From: Cenococcum geophilum 1.58
Lineage: Eukaryota > Ascomycota > Dothideomycetes > Gloniales > Gloniaceae
Reading direction: 5' to 3'
NCBI GenBank assembly: GCA_001692895.1
Contig: KV748213.1
Location: forward strand, 62,001 to 126,000
DNA: 64,000 bases
Shown here: in pieces, positions 60,106 through 64,000 of the stretch
Position numbering within the stretch: the stretch's first letter is position 1
Layout of the letters: the number at the start of each line of letters is the position of its first letter
Made by a program: the position numbers and the translations under genes
Notes under the pieces: generated by a model
The model's database searches: none
What the model was told of the DNA's origin: nothing
The model's input: only the letters and a program-made list of their open reading frames with translations

Positions 60106-63069
60106 CTATCTCCCTTCTCTTTATTTTTATCCTTAAAGATCCTAATTATCTCTAAGTTATTTACTAGAGGTGTAATATCTATCTAATTAATTTAGTTAAT
60201 ATTATTGCTTATTATACCTAAAGCAATTTCTTCTTCTTTAACTGCTCGTTGTATTCGCACTATTGCTATAATATTATCCCTTAGTGAGATTATACTATCT
60301 CCATATTCTCGCTATTTAAAAAAGAAGTTAGTTAGTATTACGTTAGTAAACCCATCTTCGCAATAACCGTCCTCTTACTTAAAGTGCACTAAAGCGAATA
60401 TTTATTCGTCCTATAACGTTTGTTTTATCTCTAATACTAAATATACATAACCTATTACTCTTAACAGTCGTCTAGTTCCCTAGTTAATTTGTCTTAGGGT
60501 TTTATATTTAATCTACTGCTACGCGGCTAGATAATAAACTATCTGTTATTCTAGCAGAGTTGCGTTATTTTTAGGACGCTAAACGGGAGGCTGCTAATAC
60601 TTAGCAACAGGCCCTTAAATCTCGTTTAGCGGCGTCTGCTCGGTTAATTCGTCTTAAAAAGGCTTATAAAAAGGTCTATTTTAAAAAAATAGAAGCTTAT
60701 AGAATAAGGTCTATAAGAGCTTAGTAATAAAAGAATAAATTCTCTTCTAACCGAGAAGGAAATAGATTTAAGTAGTTCGGCAACTACTCTTCTTAGGTCC
60801 CCCTTAGGTAACTTATTTTTTAGCAATCCTTTTTTATTAATACTGCCTAACCTAATTTCTTTTAATACTCCTGTACCTTTCCTATAGCGTTTTTTAAATT
60901 TTCTAATAGCTCCTAGGTAGTCTTATTATAGCCTATCTACTTAACCTCGTACTATATTTTATTATTAATATCCTTATAGTTAACAATCCTTAAAACTTAC
61001 TATTTGTCCTCTTCTTATCCTCTATATATATCCGCTTCGTAAACTAGTAGCTTAATATTCCTATATACTAGCTTTAGTATTATAATATACTATATAGGGT
61101 AGATCTTTATTTTAGCTAATAGGTTTAACTTAAATATAACTAGTGAAATCCTTTATATAATTTTAAAGGGTCCTAGTCTAACGTAGTCTAACTTTTTACT
61201 TAGTTATTAACTCTTAAAATTTTTATATAGTAGCTATACTTTATCTTCCTCCTTAAGATCTAGTCCCTTAGATCTCTTAATATTATAGTACCTTTTTATT
61301 TTTTTTTATACTACTTTTACTAATTTTATAAGGTCTATATAAAGATTTATTAACGTCTTTATTCTTTTTTTTAGCTATGCTACTTGTTTTCTTCGCTTGC
61401 CTTAGTAATAATAATATTTTTAGCTTATACCCGTAATTTGCTTTAAATAGTAACGTGCCTATTTCTTCTTATAGTATTATATTATATATAAACTATATAA
61501 CTAGTAATAGTAATACCTAATTATTCTATACGTAATTAATATAATATCTTAGATACTATTCTAGTGTCTAATTTAGTCTTTCTATTTAACTATCTATCTG
61601 CAGATAGTATATGGTAAAAGTTACTACTCTAACTCCTTATTCCGCTAAAAATACTTCCTAAAATACTGCTATAAATCTTAGGTCTCTGTCTAATATAATT
61701 TTACTTAGTGCTCTATATCTTATAAATACTTCTTTAATATAGATTCTAGCGATATCCTTTACTGATATTTCTTCTGTATATACTATAAAGTATCCCCACT
61801 TCGTAAGCTTGTCTATTATTACTAAGATTATATTATAATCTTATCTAGTAATAGGGTTTCTTAACTTTAGTAACTTAATAATAAAGTCCTATAATATAAC
61901 TTCCTATAGTCTTTCTAGTATTTTAATAGGTTATAGCCCTCCGTATAGCTTGTACCTTATTAGTTTATTTTTTTTAGCAATCTAGATATTCTTTTATAAC
62001 TTTTTACGCTAAGCCCCAAATTCTATTAATAATGTACTCCTCCTAGAGTCTTAACACTAGGCCTCTAGCTCTATTATATCCTTAAGTTATTCCCTTATAA
62101 AAATCTTCTATAAAGTATTCCGCTATACTTCTTAGGATATACTTTACTTCTTAATATTTATACAGTATTTCTTCTCCTAGGTGCTCCAACTGCTCCTCTA
62201 GTTGTGTTTTAAAGATTCTTTATGCCTAAAAGCTCTCTGGTGACTTATAAACCCTTTTTAATTCTTTTTAAGTGGCTATAATTTTTAGATAATTGTACCT
62301 AATTAACCCGTCTATGTCTTTTCGCAGTAAAGCCCCTAATGGCTTTTTATCGTTTTATAGTTTAGCTTTTCGACTTAGAGTATCTGCTTATGTATTATCT
62401 ATACCCTTAGTATACTAAATCTTGAAATAGTATTCTGTAAGTATCTCTACCTATCTAACCTATCTTTAGTTAAGTTCCTTTATCGTTAGGAATCCTATTA
62501 GGTTTTTATAATCTATTTTAACTATAAATAGTTTCTCTATACCTTATAAAAATACTCTCTATTTCTTTAATGCTATAACTATACCTAATAGCTCCTTATT
62601 GTAAATGTTATAGTTTAACTTTAGTAGTATTATCTTCTAACTGTAATATACTACTAGGTGCCATCTATCTAGATACTTTTATATAAAGTATACCCCTAGC
62701 GTATAGTCTAATATATTTATTTCTACAACCGTTTCTAGCCCTAGTTAATAGATCTTAAGAACTAGCTCCTAGGTAAACAATTCTTTAACTTTTTTAAATA
62801 ACTCTCTTTATTCCTTTCCCTATACCTATAGTTCTTCTTTCTTTATTAACCGTGTAAATGGTTTAATATCCTTTAACTATTATACTATAAACCTTTTATA
62901 GTAATTATAAACCCCTAAAAACGATCTTAATTATATAACGTTTTCTAGTTCTTACCAATTTACTATATCCTTAATCTTCTTTAGATCTATACTAAGTTAG
63001 CCTAGTTTAATAATAAATCCTATAAAATTGGTCTTTCTGGTAAAGAACTTGTATTTCTTAATTGCTACT
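60106..63069 (-). pseudogene. pol 3' half of the minus-strand B copy
   Basis: In minus orientation, the end of RT (63069-62760, collinear with B 36060-36370), RNase H (about 62750-62300), integrase (about 62050-61350), chromodomain (about 60960-60880) and the 3' extension with the 60-codon open segment 60644-60826. Heavily mutated; not functional. Confidence 0.8.
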
Positions 63070-64000
63070 AATGCCCGCGAAGCCCTACTGCACGCGTCCA
63101 CGTCGCCGCGGGTGGAAACATCATCTGGAATCCGTTCCTTTTAATGGCCAAGTGCAGAGGCGATGGTAGAGAGCCGTCGCAGCGCGTGCAGCGCGCTGTC
63201 GTTGCGACTCTGTGGTGTTGAGCCGGCGACGCGTTTAAAGCATCGCCCTTAATAACACTAGGAGCCTTACTGCCTCCGCTTAGAGCTCCCGTTCTACCAT
63301 CTAGGGAGGCCTATTAAGGGAAACTGGGATATAAAAACTACTTAATGTACGTCTACCTAGCTTATAGCTAGGGCCGAAACTGGCCTTATTAAGCTAGCGG
63401 ATGCGGATACGTCCTAGGCGTATAATAGGACACCCTTAGGCTTATACTAGCTCTAAGACCGAATGGATATAGTAAGGGCGTAGGGAACCCTTTTTTATAA
63501 GAACTTATTAATTAACGCGTCGCAGATACCTTATACGAAACTTATTAAGGCCCTAAAGGCCACCGCGAAGAACTTGTTAAGGCCCTGCCTAAAGAACTTA
63601 TTAAGGCCCCTCTAAGGGCCTATCTAGTATACCGGTACACCTAGGTAACTTAGAAGAGGGTCTTAATAGGCGTAGTGCGCGCGACCTGGTTGACAGCGAC
63701 GCGATAGCAACGCGATGGCGACTAGACGGCTTAACGAGGTGGAAACACGGGCAAAGCTCTAGGCAGCGGAAACATAGGCCAGCTTTAACGGCCCTATGGC
63801 GTTTAACTCGCAGGCGACTTATAGGTGACTCGCAGGTGACTTACAGGAGGGTCTTAATAGGCGTAGTGCACGCAACCTAATATATATACGTCTAAGGCGA
63901 CTTATAGGAGGGTCTTAATAGGCGTAGTGTATGTAACCCGATACGTATATATATAGGGGAGGCTGTAGGGGAAATATAGGCCAGTTGGACGAGGACTTGA
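63070..64000. other. GC-richer block with spaced direct repeats, unidentified
   Basis: Composition changes abruptly at 63070. The first 185 bp are GC-rich and barely mutated; the rest is intermediate. The sequence GAGGGTCTTAATAGGCGTAGTG recurs three times (near 63655, 63847, 63907), each followed by a diverged GCGCGACCTG-like tail. GGCGACTTATAGG and GGTGACTCGCAGG type motifs lie between. No ORF or known element is recognised. The window ends inside it. Confidence 0.45.

Larger units (their letters stand above)
59681..63069 (-). mobile_element. Truncated minus-strand copy of element B
   Basis: Starts with a full B LTR in reverse (59681-60105), then, on the minus strand, the 3' extension, chromodomain, integrase, RNase H and the end of RT. 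It stops at 63069, matching element B near 36060. The 5' half, the other LTR and the TSD are missing. It sits in element E; E does not resume to the right, so the break at 63069 is a later deletion or rearrangement. Confidence 0.88.

Overview
The window looks like a repeat-filled, AT-rich isochore from a filamentous ascomycete (Pezizomycotina). Almost all of it is retrotransposon and DNA-transposon sequence degraded in the style of repeat-induced point mutation (RIP): TpA is in great excess, transitions dominate between paired LTRs, and reading frames are recognisable only when TAA/TAG are read as mutated Gln or Trp codons. Fungal families present are Ty3/gypsy chromoviruses, Ty1/copia, a Tad-like LINE, Crypton-type recombinases and Tc1. 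I see no rRNA, tRNA or CRISPR. The species is not identified.

Layout. 1-15254: an AT-rich, unrecognisable host sequence carrying a solo LTR (189-350), gypsy element A (879-7241) and a minus-strand LINE (7405-12678), each with a clean target-site duplication (TSD). 15255-16100: a poorly mutated patch with a 102-codon ORF and an LTR-like block. 16200-18815: a plus-strand Crypton relic. 18823-40080: gypsy element D, split by four later insertions (copia 19241-25401, solo LTR 26449-26660, LINE-tailed insert 30292-31238, gypsy element B 31491-39431), all with matching TSDs. 40086-40484: an inverted repeat array. 40485-42223: a Tc1-like element broken by a 401-bp MITE.

42226-45700 is the only pocket of normal-composition sequence with an intact gene: a 910-residue, intronless Cu(I)-exporting P-type ATPase on the minus strand (42609-45341).

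46070-49240: a LINE 3' scrap, a small inverted-repeat block and a second, different Crypton relic (minus strand). 49388-51352: a fragment of an element A relative, cut by gypsy element E (minus strand); a second E copy (51647-57633) sits inside the LTR of the first (51353-59680). That outer E is cut by a minus-strand B relative (59681-63069), which ends abruptly at a GC-richer block (63070-64000) with spaced direct repeats.

The only gene likely to give a functional product is the copper ATPase, expected to pump Cu(I) out of the cytosol. The transposable elements look dead, though the TSDs preserve their order of insertion. Internal element borders and domain spans without a TSD are approximate, because they were read by eye through many stop codons.
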